64,000 bases of DNA from NBLH01 sp050296515 (GCA_050296515.1 JBNKRJ010000041.1:1-64000); one strand, 5' to 3'; positions 45,901 to 53,554 are shown, counted from the first letter of the stretch. Numbers and translations: made by a program. The notes: generated by a model from the sequence alone, not told the origin.

Positions 45901-46664
45901 TCGGTAGTAAAATCCAGTACTTTTACGTTGTGTTTGCTAAATACCTCTTCAGAAATTAGTTTTATTGCCAAATCGGCACCACCACTAACAACTGTTCTAA
46001 TGAACCCGTTTAAGCCCTTAAAATTAATGGTTAGCTCTGTTTGATTAAGAAAATCTTTGCGCTCACCAGGAACAGTATAGTGCGAACTTTGTAGCACCAT
46101 TTGGTCCAACACATTCAGAAAGTAGTTCCATTGGGCTTCTTCTTCATCGCCGTTGACACCAATTACATCACGAAACTTCTTTAATTCTGAAGCTTGTTCG
46201 CCAAGTATTAATTTATAAGTATAATCGAGTTGTTTTTGAGTTACAGGCGGAGTTCCAACCGAAAAATCATGAGAACCTAAAATATTAAGAGATTGTTTTT
46301 TCTTTTCTTCGTCAATTGACTCATGATCAATCAGATAGGTCAGCTTTTTAACAAATTCAAGTTTTTTATCCTGATAGATGAATGCTTTTGAATTTTCATG
46401 TGGATAGAGCATTAAAGAAACGTCGGTATATCCTGGTATCAGTTCTTTAAGCTCAAGTAAAGCCCTGTCTATTTCTGCAAATTGTTTAGCAGGATCGTCA
46501 GGTTTTTCATAGCAAAGCTTTACAAAATTAGTCAGTTTTTCAACAATTGCTACAGGTAGAAAGTTTTCGGCATTTTCGCCTAATGACTGGTATAGATTGA
46601 TGATTTCTTTAGCATCGTTTGCCAAACCTGGCATGGGTTTTCCTGTGATGTACATAATTTTCAA
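39936..46664 (-). CDS. giant PLP aminotransferase-fold / HprK-PEPCK-like P-loop fusion protein
   Basis: An uninterrupted 2242-residue protein with no signal peptide. Residues 1-640 are helical and unassigned. About 645-1040 is a PLP fold-type-I aminotransferase core with all key residues: N678PTG (DPSNPTG), D707-x-A-Y710 (LDEAYNDG), Schiff-base K751 (SLSTTKN), GIRLG at 757-761, and R990 (FMRFSLGD), the likely carboxylate-binding Arg. About 1050-1600 is helical. A C-terminal kinase-like domain (about 1640-2150) has the P-loop GDSGVGKSE at 1705-1713, which matches HPr kinase, followed by IAGDMFHIFPD and IYGIGTEVGDF. The tail is Lys-rich. A single polypeptide with amino-acid and nucleotide chemistry suggests channelling or phospho-control of the transaminase, but this is inference. 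It is monocistronic, with its own terminator. Confidence 0.72.
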   Translation of the reverse strand: MKIMYITGKPMPGLANDAKEIINLYQSLGENAENFLPVAIVEKLTNFVKLCYEKPDDPAKQFAEIDRALLELKELIPGYTDVSLMLYPHENSKAFIYQDKKLEFVKKLTYLIDHESIDEEKKKQSLNILGSHDFSVGTPPVTQKQLDYTYKLILGEQASELKKFRDVIGVNGDEEEAQWNYFLNVLDQMVLQSSHYTVPGERKDFLNQTELTINFKGLNGFIRTVVSGGADLAIKLISEEVFSKHNVKVLDFTTEEELYDKVAEDYSTLFLVKVKSMRKNIFNKRHWFPYLTRIVIIDDSAESLSTNTSLVFAFHNGIINTLNKVHTKKLGALANSQLNLRLILDKINTKSLERFKELALSKIKDYDSELTELKKDQLEKTNDPDRDIVLFKFDDFSKQIIKDKYALTKLADYIDLILATKDPKKLKVQNIDLIHEFEERTRKYFYSDIKEIHIATINEGGGRNQIKTYGEWLLQRPLKEVSPKIIEQCRVILDIIPTNYDRTIHNHFHKNFGINLFLEKYKEFVTKSENTADNTGRFHNFLIDLGIKERYDRKSPEEQAIIKSFISDLANLDKTSISDDVQMIIRDIMFHSDTSLRPYILYDKDLSWEYQDLFPDDRFDLNPFDLEIGNDDEGRIDFARLLTKLQRMKSTFQLFDDSGNLWDRFCENLTIVINDPSNPTGFTSFNDESLLEFLKFISLNKITIFLDEAYNDGVKTYDAEEPKWRTISRYVVNNLGSYANINLVTSLSTTKNLGGTGIRLGSIIATSGKKEVIEYARKQNPPEKCNTNSVFMLVNIIEAAHLAKKIKDSIEARLAKNASIYSFKKKIEESIKDELAKYQENIKAKKAPGKEITRYSPFEGSPLHVYLLEQLLALDKLEVLNLPDDFMYKGKPFFKYYQGQLVRELNGFRLNKIFRDESSKRLNLAKEIATKVIEENNYQEYATVVDSDGSFLFNLQLEKFPSFQGLEKFTKKLAEQRGIAIIPYKIGFMRFSLGDYLEGSEKSYAEFGNEFKNALEIFFNYWVTYYNKRTSPDYKGKTTEDILAEVFSYAGDKDFVNKVLTDFYLTKNISKKKLDSLKISKLDTLYLSFPEKSGVTINSISESKNAVFEFYENIGQCATIQDFIKSKAFTKIYENLMPQIYKKIPQISHLSFDTILARYGKSSILKFIENKLDYQPNSYSLDGVDEFTTMKEILIELEDILFSDSKFKIMAFNASKDIAADQQKLEGANMILKKHIRELMIHFNLPFENVGIEPSISELVDTGIEQFQDISGISAKQFGLKSYVEAFVRNIRLSGKFRSLSLSERNIGLILNLFTEEILSEEVGLSNSILYIYLLKRKNHFENLIFNRLSLYEQELSGLEDDEVKLFIDNFISKILNNDLKAILNEVIAQKDVKITQKELHKESRAVSMMLIDIINNTRATEYYSRYTHTLLRFVETVYKAQNSGINEMIQHGVTVYKDFEMKSNALETYNNGSLKWIRDVMTKCGVISSEQPVQIHTRKATDAKKREYAFHKVDLTKEEIQLREENKKAAKAKKDASPNEYIKNLATKPQASFFGNRISKFVEHIDAQDYRCKIVDKGLFKELVIFQKTYMKYLSDNYRLLGPDITSLEEIQNFIPDVVHVLGAPTKVLSFPKVGYFDLDGPNGKIKTLIGPLDNKADYFGNVKKPRLTLINEKVKEMGGIPIHGSLFAIEEDDGGIFVVHVDGDSGVGKSEMLAAMMLKWLKKDLTHIRSIKLIAGDMFHIFPDKEGNIYGIGTEVGDFSRVTDFDPEYIKYYNSLFQSSSDSNVTDLNSRSTISGLCDINMPFKIDIILSASNYAKEEAGITRYDNPENFLFYRDSHGERKEKATSGDNPNFQRTLLRYPAKENIVKVLDEHGNYIDNILDWELVPSTGQFFLCSSYKMMDKVDIENIVRRVFKGESFVKNDAEYIVDDIKFDIIKNRFDVHAVDKEENTIQFYLDRAFFNSVFNALASTPGGQPFISEYGERESRKHLLSILRGKYGEGKGKRIAFGVLSTDLGKPGREISGPQKAAEELKKLMQVVRIENPYLNTNKQKVRQLIQKVYGHIFKGYRISPEIDRYNFRLWQLEQMRKAEFVRIDDVKTKVDLSNLKGFHPVDKNHEFSPLLVNPNLNIEMNNYYESWDQLMNLPNIPEFAEEFYQDCKNLYIADGYNEETIINNMIVQLLLISGYIMVEDLNRGHITEKVNREVIAAAKSAVIRYYKEQTKVEEKKEDISKKSGNKKK

Positions 46665-47139
46665 TTACAATTAGCATAAAAATAAGGCGTTAATTCCTTT
46701 AAATTTTAGTATCCTCTGTCGTTTAGTAAGTTTGAAACTTCAATTTTTCTTGTCACAGGACATTAGCCATTGGTCATTAAAGCCAACATCTAATGCCTAA
46801 TGACAAGTGACTAATGACCTGTTTTTAAAGCAAAAACCAAACCAACGAAAGTGATTTAGAATCTGCAATATACCAAAATTGCCCCATCAAAGGAGCAAAT
46901 TAGTAAACAAAAATTGGGCAAATATAAGTATTATTTTATTAGCAACAGTGCTCTATTTTTATTAAAATTTTAAATATAACGAATATTTAACGTGAAAATG
47001 ACATGCAATGCGGTTTTTTCATCGGAATTTGTTATTAATTCACTTCTCTTAAAAACTAAAAACCGCAGATACTTGATTAAACAAGTCTTCTGCGGTTGCG
47101 ATGAACTAAAAAGTTCAATAAAAGTCTATTGTTTATGGC
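46665..47139. other. gene-free stretch with CTAATGAC repeats
   Basis: 475 bp. CCTAATGACAA (46796-46806) and GACTAATGAC (46809-46818) belong to a short repeat family found elsewhere in the window. The right part holds the terminator of the DUF2807 gene. The 61-codon frame over the right part is not supported. Confidence 0.45.
47056..47097 (-). terminator. terminator of the head-GIN lipoprotein gene
   Basis: AACCGCAGA (47061-47069) pairs with TCTGCGGTT (47089-47097), and inner ACTTG/CAAGT arms extend the stem. On the minus strand it runs into TTTTTAG. Confidence 0.75.
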
Positions 47140-47928
47140 CTAATTTGCATCAATTATGTTTCCTGAGCCCTCAATAATGACTGATAATGAAGGGAAACCC
47201 TTGTAATAAACATCACCACTGCCTTCAATGCTCACAGTTAATAACTCTGAAACATTTAATTCGGCATCGCCTGAGGCAATTATTTTAACTTTACTGGTTT
47301 CATGTGTAAAATTAAATGCGTGAATATCTCCTGAACCACTTGTGTAAAATTCTGCCTTTTTAGCTGTTCCTTCAAGACTTATGTCGCCTGATCCCTCAAT
47401 TGTAGAGTAAAGGTTTGTACAATTTGTTTTTAGTTGGATGTTCCCAGAACCGTAAACCGACAAATCGACCTCTGTTGCATCAGCATTAGCAATTATATCT
47501 CCAGAACCACTTACATTTAAATAAAGATTCTCTTCTGAAATAAAGTCAGCATTTGAAATAATCTCACCTGTTCCTCTGATATCCAATCCTTTTAGAGATT
47601 TAACAGTCATGTGAATTTTTATAGCTTCGCAACGTGAAACGTCTTCATCAAAATAAAGTTTTAGTAAGCCATTGTCAGTTGCTTTAATTATGTTATCCAG
47701 GATGTTTTGCTGAGCATCAATTCTAACACTTTGCTTCTCGCCTTTTTCAATATATACAGTTGCTGGTATTTCAAGGATAATTCCCTCAACTTCAGGAACA
47801 TTTACATCTTCAGAAACCACTGGGCCTTCTCCTCTTATTCCTTTTAAATTCCAGTCTTCGCATGATGCAAACAATGCTACTAATACAGCTATTGCAATGT
47901 TAATTGATATGTTTTTTATCTTTTTCAT
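47140..47928 (-). CDS. head-GIN (DUF2807) lipoprotein
   Basis: A 262-residue lipoprotein (lipobox LFASC, C23). The mature part is a repetitive beta solenoid with recurrent 'GSGDI/GSGNI' turns: VSGSGDIIANA, VYGSGNIQLK, IEGSGDISLE, TSGSGDIHAF, IEGSGDVYYK and IEGSGNIIDA. It opens with the head-GIN phrase 'VPEVEGIILEIPATVYIEKGEKQSV'. It is a surface or periplasmic protein of unknown role in Bacteroidota. It lies 111 bp downstream of the LA_2272-type gene on the same strand. Confidence 0.85.
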   Translation of the reverse strand: MKKIKNISINIAIAVLVALFASCEDWNLKGIRGEGPVVSEDVNVPEVEGIILEIPATVYIEKGEKQSVRIDAQQNILDNIIKATDNGLLKLYFDEDVSRCEAIKIHMTVKSLKGLDIRGTGEIISNADFISEENLYLNVSGSGDIIANADATEVDLSVYGSGNIQLKTNCTNLYSTIEGSGDISLEGTAKKAEFYTSGSGDIHAFNFTHETSKVKIIASGDAELNVSELLTVSIEGSGDVYYKGFPSLSVIIEGSGNIIDAN

Positions 47929-48038
47929 CTTTTTTTGATTTTAGTTTTAAGCTTCGTTTGTTGGTTTTGTTTTGGATTGACGAATTACTCAAGTAATTTT
48001 TTATTTGTTGTATTCTATGGTAATTTAACTGGTAAGTT

Positions 48039-49253
48039 CTAAAACCTGATGGCTGCATTAAATCCTACAAACATTTTTACGTTCACTTCATCATGGTTTT
48101 TGTCGTAAAAATACCATGGTGCAAAGGTGCTTTTAGAACCAATCCCCTCTCTGAAATCAAACTCTGAAACCATTACATTGTAAGATGGTCCTGCTACAAT
48201 TTCAAGTCGGTTAGTCAACTTATAGGATATATTTAATTTTAAGGTATTCAATAAATTAACTTTGTCGGTATGCCATTCATTTTCATTTACTTGCTGGCTT
48301 GTTGCATCAATATTGATATTCATTTTTGGACTTAGGGCAAACACAGAACCAATACCATAACCATAAGACCAATAGGTATCTTCGCCTGTTTGCTTATATC
48401 CAACAGTAAATATGTTATAGAAATGTGGTACCCCAATTTTGAAAGAAGCATTTGCAAATAACGATTCACTGGCACCTAACTCAAATCTGTAATAGCCATG
48501 TTTTACAATACTTAAAAACCCGACAGGTATGCCATCAACTGAATCTGCAATGTTTAAAAAACCTATTTGAGCACCTTTAACCTTTTTTGCAACATTCATA
48601 AAGCCAGACACTTGCGCTCCGTCTAAATCCTTTGCAATGTTGATAAAACCGGCAACCTGAGCTCCATCAACACTATCTTTTGAAAAGTTACCAAACCCTG
48701 ATATCTGGGCACCTGTTGTACTTTTGCCGGTTACGTTCACAAAGCCTGAGCCTTGCCATCCTTTCATTTTTCCTTGAACAATATTTATATAACCTGCCCC
48801 CATGAAGCCTGAGGTATTGTCAGTGTTTAAGTTCAGGAAACCTGCAAACTGGCCTCCACTAAACTCTTTACTTTGATTGTAAAATCCTGCAGCTTGTACT
48901 CCATTTGTTTTCCCAAGATTTACATTAGTGAAGCCCGCTCCTTGAAATCCGTTTACATCGCCTTTATTTGTGTTTGCAATAGTTCCAACTTCTATGGCGT
49001 TTACTCCACCATTTACTCCCCACAAGAGATTAAGTGAAATATCATTTGAATATTTATAAGAGTTTGCTCCGTTTGTGCCAATTGGATAAAAAAACGTGAA
49101 TTGAACAGGCTTTGATGCCTTTTTTGAGTTCTCAATGTTGTTTTCTTCCGAAGTGTTTTTTAACGTTTCCTGTGCATATGTTGAAGAAAAAAAAACAATG
49201 CATAACGCAAGTACGAATATTAATTCGAATTTACCAGTTTTCATTTTATTCAT
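48039..49253 (-). CDS. LA_2272-type surface repeat protein
   Basis: A 404-residue exported protein (signal FELIFVLALCIVFFSSTYAQ). Residues about 85-260 hold ten or more short repeats around 'G-x-Q-x-x-G-F-x-N-x-x', such as GFQGAGFTNVNLGKTN, GVQAAGFYNQSKEFS, GWQGSGFVNV, GAQISGFGNF, GAQVAGFINI and GAQVSGFMNV, as in the LA_2272/caveolin-like surface repeat family. The C-terminal 140 residues look like outer-membrane beta strands (YWSYGYGIGSVFALS, LEIVAGPSYNVMVSEF) ending in F. An outer-membrane protein of unknown function. Confidence 0.82.
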   Translation of the reverse strand: MNKMKTGKFELIFVLALCIVFFSSTYAQETLKNTSEENNIENSKKASKPVQFTFFYPIGTNGANSYKYSNDISLNLLWGVNGGVNAIEVGTIANTNKGDVNGFQGAGFTNVNLGKTNGVQAAGFYNQSKEFSGGQFAGFLNLNTDNTSGFMGAGYINIVQGKMKGWQGSGFVNVTGKSTTGAQISGFGNFSKDSVDGAQVAGFINIAKDLDGAQVSGFMNVAKKVKGAQIGFLNIADSVDGIPVGFLSIVKHGYYRFELGASESLFANASFKIGVPHFYNIFTVGYKQTGEDTYWSYGYGIGSVFALSPKMNINIDATSQQVNENEWHTDKVNLLNTLKLNISYKLTNRLEIVAGPSYNVMVSEFDFREGIGSKSTFAPWYFYDKNHDEVNVKMFVGFNAAIRF

Positions 49254-49568
49254 TTTAAAGTTCTATACTTTCTTTTGATCTCTAATCGCGCGCTATTAGA
49301 ACTTTAAAAGCAAGTTGTTTTGTTTTTAAGTTTTATGGCCCTGCTTTTACCTAATGACAACCGGAATTATTTTCACCCCTATTAAAATGTTTTTTAATAA
49401 CAATTTGCAAAGAATTTAAACCAAGGTAAATTATTGACTTACAATAAATTATACAGATTGAGATTTTTCTGTATTTTCTTTCAAAAACATTTTCGAGATT
49501 AATAAATGTTAAAAAGCCAATCAAAATAAATCGATTGGCTTATGCATTTATTTGATCAAATAGAATTT
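49254..49568. other. gene-free stretch between LA_2272-type and M56 genes
   Basis: 315 bp. It contains the M56 gene's terminator at its right end and one ACCTAATGACAA repeat (49349-49360). I see no gene and no BlaI-type palindrome. Confidence 0.45.
49509..49541 (-). terminator. terminator of the blaI-M56 unit
   Basis: AAGCCAATC (49514-49522) pairs with GATTGGCTT (49533-49541). On the minus strand the stem runs into a T5 tract. Confidence 0.8.
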
Positions 49569-51761
49569 TTATTTTTTATTCATCCTTTTTATCAAGTTCT
49601 TATGCTCAATCTCAAGTTGTTGTACTTCAAATTGTAGTTTTTTTTGTTCCTGCAAGATTGTTTCATGTTTTTTTGTGAACTCTTCCTGTATTCTTTTCTT
49701 TTCTTTGTTAGAAGTATTGTTCTTTTGTGCTTCACTCATTTCCAGCTTCAATTTTACTGAAAGTTCACTAAGCTTTTTTTCCTGTGCTATCAAATCTGCT
49801 TTTTGTCTCTCAAGTTTGACCATTTGTAATTTTAAAACCTCTTCCTCAGTTTTTCCATTGTAATCAGGATTAACATCTAATTTTACATCCAATTTATGTG
49901 CTCCCTTTGACTTTTCTTCAAACATTTGCTTGTATTTTTTGTGAATTTTATCACTTTGCTTTTTGCCGTTGATTACAAGCTCGTTTTCTGTAAAGTTTAT
50001 CCTATAAGAAACGGCATCCTTTTCAATTAGTCCGTCTTTTTTCATTTCGTCAATAAGGCTCTCCACAATTTGCATTTTGTGTTCATGAATTTTCATCTGC
50101 TTTTCATGCTCAATCATTTCCAGCTCATGCTTCTTCATTTGTTTTTCATGCTCAACCAGCTCTTTTTCAAATCGTTTCATTTCCATTTCATGCTGAGCTA
50201 GTTCCTCTTTATGTTCTTGTAGTTCCTTTCTCTTTTCCAACATCTCTTCCTTTTGTTCCCTTAATTCTTTTTCATGAGCCACCATTTCAGCTTCATGTCT
50301 CGCCAAGTCAGCCTCATGCTTTTTCATTTCAGTCTCGTGCTTTGCCATTTCTGCCTGATGCTTTTTCAATTCAATTTCATGTTTCTTAAGGGTATCAAAA
50401 CCAAACTCAATCTCTTTTTTGTAATCACCCCATTCACTTTTAGGTATTTCTTTACCATTAGCATAAAACTTTTTTACATTTCTATTTGCATCAAAAATTA
50501 ATCTGTAGGATACACCATCTTTCGAATAATTAATAGTGCTTTGTTCACCATCTGTTCTAATAATTGTGTCAAGAATGACTGTGGATTCATCGTTCACTAA
50601 TTGCTTTTCATTGATTTTCAAATCAGATCTATTCACTGATAATGTTCGATTTATAGAACGTAATTTGTTCGCCTTCAATGATTTTGTATTTATTTCATCA
50701 TTTTGGGAGTTTTTAATAATGTTTGAACTAAACGACATTATTGTCAAACTGGCCAGCAATATGAATATTGTAATTATTCCCTCTTTCATTGTTACTTTTG
50801 TTTTTTGCGGATTTAAAATTCTTTTAACTCTGTTAAACAAAGAAGCTTTATTACCAGAAAAAGCTAATGCAAGCAATGTTTTTTCGTGATTTAAAACTTC
50901 TAAGTTGGTAAGCGCAGTAGCCAATGCTTTTCTGTCGATATCAGCTAAAATTGCCAGATCATCGCAAGCATTTTCTCTTTCGTTTCGGATGTTTTTGGAT
51001 ATCCAGTAAATTGCAGGATGATAAAAGAATAAAACTTCAATGATAGATTGGAAAATATTTATCATGTAGTCATTCCGCTTTATATGAGCCAGTTCGTGTG
51101 CCAAAATTGCCTCCACCTGATTATGCGAAAAGCCGGAGATAACACCTAAAGGTAAAATAATCACAGGCTTAAAGTAACCCACCACAACCGGCACTTTAAT
51201 TATTGCAGACTGAAGAATTTGAATACTTCTTCGAATGCCCAGCTTTTTTGAAAGTTTAAAAAGTTTAGCTTCCCATTGTTCTGGCATTGAGTAAGTTTGA
51301 TAACTTTTCAAACGCTGACTGTAAGCCAGCCCCCCAATTATTTTCAGAAACAACAGCATCACTATAAGATTCCATATTACCACAATCAAGGGCAGGTTTC
51401 TTTCGAAATAACTCCTGAAGTCATTCAAAAATGAAGATTGCCAGTCAGTACTTGTATTTTCAATCACTGCATCAGCAAATTCCTGCTCAACCGGTGTTAG
51501 ATTAAACACCTGCGTAGCTGTTATTTCATCTTCATTATACCCAGCGTATTCATTAATAAATGTGATAACTGCAATTAAAAAAGTAATAAGTAACGCAACA
51601 ACCGAAACATAATACCTGATTGAAGAGCTGCTCTTTTTTAAAATAATCATTAAAATGCTTAACAAAATAGCCATGAGTGCAATTTGCCATACCGAATGTA
51701 AAATGGTCCATCCCAGAGCATGTACAAATTCATTTGACGAAAACAAATTCAAAATATTCAT
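49569..51761 (-). CDS. M56 (BlaR1-like) membrane metalloprotease sensor with long His-rich coiled coil
   Basis: A 730-residue membrane protein. Four N-terminal membrane segments bracket the zinc protease motif H222ELAH226 (ILAHELAHIKRND) and the ENACDD glutamate ligand, as in BlaR1/MecR1. Another membrane segment lies near 325-345 (GIITIFILLASLTIMSFSS). The sensor region has no penicillin-binding domain. It has a beta-rich DUF-like part and a coiled coil near 456-560 of heptads with a repeated K/E-H-E at one position (KKHEADLARHEAEMVAHE), then a second coil at the C-terminus. It overlaps blaI by 4 bp. It probably senses an envelope signal and cleaves the BlaI-type repressor. Confidence 0.87.
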   Translation of the reverse strand: MNILNLFSSNEFVHALGWTILHSVWQIALMAILLSILMIILKKSSSSIRYYVSVVALLITFLIAVITFINEYAGYNEDEITATQVFNLTPVEQEFADAVIENTSTDWQSSFLNDFRSYFERNLPLIVVIWNLIVMLLFLKIIGGLAYSQRLKSYQTYSMPEQWEAKLFKLSKKLGIRRSIQILQSAIIKVPVVVGYFKPVIILPLGVISGFSHNQVEAILAHELAHIKRNDYMINIFQSIIEVLFFYHPAIYWISKNIRNERENACDDLAILADIDRKALATALTNLEVLNHEKTLLALAFSGNKASLFNRVKRILNPQKTKVTMKEGIITIFILLASLTIMSFSSNIIKNSQNDEINTKSLKANKLRSINRTLSVNRSDLKINEKQLVNDESTVILDTIIRTDGEQSTINYSKDGVSYRLIFDANRNVKKFYANGKEIPKSEWGDYKKEIEFGFDTLKKHEIELKKHQAEMAKHETEMKKHEADLARHEAEMVAHEKELREQKEEMLEKRKELQEHKEELAQHEMEMKRFEKELVEHEKQMKKHELEMIEHEKQMKIHEHKMQIVESLIDEMKKDGLIEKDAVSYRINFTENELVINGKKQSDKIHKKYKQMFEEKSKGAHKLDVKLDVNPDYNGKTEEEVLKLQMVKLERQKADLIAQEKKLSELSVKLKLEMSEAQKNNTSNKEKKRIQEEFTKKHETILQEQKKLQFEVQQLEIEHKNLIKRMNKK

Positions 51762-52150
51762 TTTTCACCCCCTTCCTCTAACTTATCCAACAGTTTCCTG
51801 ATTTCATCCAACTCTTTTTTTGAAGTTTTTCTGTTCCCCAAAGCCTGCATGACCATCTTCATAGCCGAGCCACGAAAAGTTTTATCCAAAAATCGGTCTA
51901 GCAACTGTTTTTGAACAACTTCTTCTTTTACTCCTGCTTCATAAACATGTGTTCTGCTTTCTTCGTTACGACTAACAAGCTTTTTTTCAAACATAATTTG
52001 CATCATTTTCAGTGTGGTAGTATAGCCTGTACTTTTCTCTTCATTCAGTTTGTCATTTACAAACCTCACTGTAGAGGGACCATATTGCCATAAAACCTGA
52101 AGTATTTGCAATTCTGCTTCTGTAGGCTTTGAGTTATTCTCTTTCATCAT
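51758..52150 (-). CDS. BlaI/MecI/CopY-type repressor
   Basis: A 130-residue winged-helix repressor: TEAELQILQVLWQYGPSTVRFVNDKLNEEKSTGYTTTLKMMQIMFEKKLV is the DNA-binding half with the family's 'gYtTv.tml.rL..Kglv' helix-turn-helix. The C-terminal helices (MKMVMQALGNRKTSKKELDEIRKLLDKL) dimerise. Its stop codon overlaps the M56 start by 4 bp (coupled translation). Three palindromes directly upstream of its own start are the obvious operators, so autorepression is expected. Confidence 0.92.
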   Translation of the reverse strand: MMKENNSKPTEAELQILQVLWQYGPSTVRFVNDKLNEEKSTGYTTTLKMMQIMFEKKLVSRNEESRTHVYEAGVKEEVVQKQLLDRFLDKTFRGSAMKMVMQALGNRKTSKKELDEIRKLLDKLEEGGEK

Positions 52151-52162
52151 AATTCACATAAA

Positions 52163-52180
52163 TTACGAAACGTTTCGTAA
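52163..52180. promoter_or_regulatory. operator palindrome 1 upstream of blaI
   Basis: TTACGAAACGTTTCGTAA is a perfect 18-bp palindrome, 13 bp before the blaI start codon. Confidence 0.8.
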
Positions 52181-52189
52181 TACAAATTT

Positions 52190-52207
52190 ATACGAAGAGT
52201 TTCGTAT
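52190..52207. promoter_or_regulatory. operator palindrome 2 upstream of blaI
   Basis: ATACGAA and TTCGTAT arms are separated by GAGT. The centre is 27 bp from the centre of palindrome 1. Confidence 0.75.
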
Positions 52208-52214
52208 TTCCAAG

Positions 52215-52240
52215 TTTTCTACGAAATATTTCGTAGAAAA
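52215..52240. promoter_or_regulatory. operator palindrome 3 upstream of blaI
   Basis: A perfect 26-bp palindrome centred on CTACGAAATATTTCGTAG. The centre is 29 bp from that of palindrome 2. All three share ACGAA-N4-TTCGT, presumably the half-sites read by the BlaI homologue. Confidence 0.8.
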
Positions 52241-52295
52241 GAAGTCGTTTCTGTTTAACTTACTGATAACAAGCAGCTTGATAGTTTAATTTCTT

Positions 52296-52877
52296 TTAGT
52301 CCTTAATTTCTTTCCAGTCGTTAAAAGGCTCAGGAACCAAATGTTCGTGCCATAATTCCTCAATTTTTTTAGTCTTCTTATCAACCTGGTAGCACCATGC
52401 AGCATCACCTGATTGGTAAGTCACTTCAAAATATCCTGGTTCTTCTTTTATTTCGTAAGAGCTCCCTGATTCAACCATCCTGGTATAATCATCTGTGTTT
52501 AAAGCTAATTTGATTTTTGCTTCGTCATCCGGAGTCAGTTTGTATTTTCGAATGGTCGGGTCGTAATCATCATAATTAACCTGCGTACCATTATCAGAAA
52601 AACCAATGTAAATGATATAGTTACGGTAAAGTTTTTCTTTGGCTTCGTATTTAAAACCCATAGAGAAATAAACAAAAACAAAGTCATTATCAGCCATAAC
52701 CCTGACTTTTTTCTTTTTTATTTCAGAAGTATTTATTCCCTCTTCATTCAAAAACTCAATTGCCTCACTTATAATAGATTTTTTCCCTGACTTCTTTAAT
52801 TTTTCAATTTTTTGAGAATAAACTGATCCCATAATTACAACTATAAGGAAAAATAAGAGATGAACTTTTTTGAGCAT
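52296..52877 (-). CDS. small exported protein, unknown
   Basis: A 193-residue protein with an N-terminal signal (VHLLFFLIVVIMGSVYSQ). The mature part has a charged mixed sequence with repeated short strands (FVFVYFSMGFKYEAKEKLYR, YFEVTYQSGDAAWCYQVDKKT) and no catalytic motif I recognise. It lies upstream of the BlaI operators but is transcribed away from them, so a regulatory link is possible but not shown. Confidence 0.65.
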   Translation of the reverse strand: MLKKVHLLFFLIVVIMGSVYSQKIEKLKKSGKKSIISEAIEFLNEEGINTSEIKKKKVRVMADNDFVFVYFSMGFKYEAKEKLYRNYIIYIGFSDNGTQVNYDDYDPTIRKYKLTPDDEAKIKLALNTDDYTRMVESGSSYEIKEEPGYFEVTYQSGDAAWCYQVDKKTKKIEELWHEHLVPEPFNDWKEIKD

Positions 52878-52984
52878 AGTTTTTATAGTAATGATTCAAA
52901 ATTCCAGGAATATTCATAAAATTACTCTAAAAATGGATGATGTTTTTATTTTTGCCAACAAATTCTAATAAGATTTTAGTCCAA

Positions 52985-53554
52985 ATGAATAAAGCTATAA
53001 ACGAAAATGCATTCGATACTTTTCCATTACTCGACAGCGAGCGATTAATTTATCGTGATTTTAAAGAAAGTGATGCTCAGAATCTTTTCGAAATCCGCTC
53101 GGATAAACGGGTGATGAATTATATGGATACCTTTAAACATCAATCAATTGATGATGCTAAAGCATTGATAGACAGCATAAATACTTCATTCGAGGAGAAA
53201 AATGGAATCAACTGGGTAGTTATTGAGAAATCAAGTGAGCAATTTGTAGGTTATTTTGGTTTCTGGAGATTAATGAAAGACCACTGCAGAGCTGAAGTTG
53301 GGTACGCATTAAGTCCTGATTTTTGGGGAAAAGGTTATATGACTGAAGCAATGAATAAAATGATTGGTTTTGGGTTTAATGACCTAAAGCTGCATAGCAT
53401 TGAGGCTAATGTAAATCCAAATAATGAAAGCTCAATTAAATTGCTTGAAAGATCGGGTTTTAGGAAAGAGGCCTATTTTCGCGAAAACTATTTATTCAAT
53501 GGAGAATTCATAGATAGTGTGATTTACTCCTTACTGGAAAGTGATTCAAGATAA
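52985..53554 (+). CDS. GNAT acetyltransferase (RimJ/RimL-like)
   Basis: A 189-residue acetyl-CoA-dependent N-acyltransferase. It has the RimJ/L-type opening (LLDSERLIYRDFKESDAQNLFEIR), the V/I-x-x-x-x-G-x-x-G/A motif A as VGYALSPDFWGKGYMTEAM, and motif B (LHSIEANVNPNNESSIKLLERSGFRKEAYF). I use the ATG at 52985, which begins MNKAINENAFDTF; the upstream frame has hydrophobic residues unlike the family. Targets include ribosomal protein N-termini or small molecules; not assignable here. Confidence 0.87.
   Translation: MNKAINENAFDTFPLLDSERLIYRDFKESDAQNLFEIRSDKRVMNYMDTFKHQSIDDAKALIDSINTSFEEKNGINWVVIEKSSEQFVGYFGFWRLMKDHCRAEVGYALSPDFWGKGYMTEAMNKMIGFGFNDLKLHSIEANVNPNNESSIKLLERSGFRKEAYFRENYLFNGEFIDSVIYSLLESDSR

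Noticed and set aside
39936..46664. Giant gene as an artificial join of several genes
   Set aside because: The frame is unbroken over 6.7 kb, has a single start and a terminator only at the far end, and antisense frames inside are short shadows.
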